DNA from: an uncultured Sphingobium sp.
Lineage (GTDB): Bacteria > Pseudomonadota > Alphaproteobacteria > Sphingomonadales > Sphingomonadaceae
Direction of reading: 5' to 3'
DNA length: 5,933 nucleotides
Assembly (NCBI GenBank): GCA_913773715.1
Contig: CAJYHD010000801.1
Coordinates: forward strand, 1-5,933
Numbering within the stretch: position 1 is the stretch's first letter; each line of letters begins with the position of its first letter. The notes below the pieces were generated by a model. The model saw nothing but the letters and a program-made list of their open reading frames with translations, ran no database searches and had not been told where the DNA came from. Positions 5,830 through 5,933 of this stretch are shown here, piece after piece. The translations under genes were made by a program, and so were the position numbers.

Positions 5830-5933
5830 ATGGCGACGTTGGCCAAAGAGGCACACGCAGACGTGACAGCTGCATATACCGGTCCGATTTTCGATGCCGA
5901 TACGCATATCTGGGAAACCTCGGATGCGTTCAC
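5830..5933 (+). CDS. Amidohydrolase_2-type metal-dependent hydrolase, N-terminus only (runs off right edge)
   Basis: Thirty-four codons are visible, beginning MATLAKEAH and containing GPIFDADTHIWE (residues 18-29). The D-x-D-x-H arrangement after a short hydrophobic strand is the usual opening of amidohydrolase_2 (TIM-barrel) enzymes, where an early acidic residue and His bind the active-site metal. That family includes decarboxylases such as gamma-resorcylate and ACMS decarboxylase, and many uncharacterised hydrolases in aromatic and steroid catabolism. The gene is divergent from the operon and has a strong ribosome site 7 bases before ATG 5830. With so little sequence the family call is fair but not certain, and no specific reaction can be given. 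Confidence 0.68.
   Translation, partial: MATLAKEAHADVTAAYTGPIFDADTHIWETSDAF

Noticed and set aside
1..5933. CRISPR arrays, tRNA/rRNA genes, insertion sequences, attachment sites or frameshifted genes
   Set aside because: No regularly spaced repeats, cloverleaf, transposase-like sequence or terminal inverted repeats were seen, and all six visible minus-strand frames are intact as far as the window shows.

Overview
The window looks like part of a catabolic gene cluster from an alphaproteobacterium, most likely a sphingomonad (Novosphingobium/Sphingobium/Sphingomonas type). I base this on the GC-rich sequence, the strong GC bias at third codon positions, and the protein families present: SnoaL-like small proteins, an SDR, a bile-acid/steroid-type CoA ligase, a D-aminoacylase-type amidohydrolase and an amidohydrolase_2-type hydrolase. 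The taxonomic call is inference from family resemblance; no marker gene is present.

Layout. Six genes lie on the minus strand and read from right to left: an NTF2/SnoaL-like protein (5605-5129), a short-chain dehydrogenase (5109-4348), a second and shorter NTF2/SnoaL-like protein (4318-3944), an MFS transporter (3789-2527), an AMP-forming acyl-CoA synthetase (2415-868), and the first 252 codons of an amidohydrolase that runs off the left edge (757-1). At the right edge a divergent plus-strand gene starts at 5830; its first 34 codons look like the N-terminus of a second amidohydrolase-superfamily enzyme. The 224-base gap between the divergent starts (5606-5829) should hold the promoters and operators for both directions.

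The first three minus-strand genes are tightly packed (gaps of 19 and 29 bases) and are almost certainly co-transcribed. A 154-base gap then contains a perfect 11-bp GC-rich hairpin (3888-3916), which may separate this trio from the MFS/ligase/amidohydrolase part, or attenuate readthrough into it. The later gaps are about 110 bases each.

How the genes could work together (inference): the MFS protein moves a small organic acid or related compound; the SDR oxidises or reduces an alcohol/ketone; the SnoaL-like proteins act as small isomerase/hydratase/cyclase-type enzymes or ligand binders; the CoA ligase activates a carboxylate for beta-oxidation-like breakdown; and the two amidohydrolases cleave C-N or C-C bonds. 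The substrate cannot be read from the sequence. I saw no RNA genes, mobile elements, CRISPR arrays or broken genes. The window is best described as an uncharacterised catabolic cluster rather than a demonstrably new class of system.
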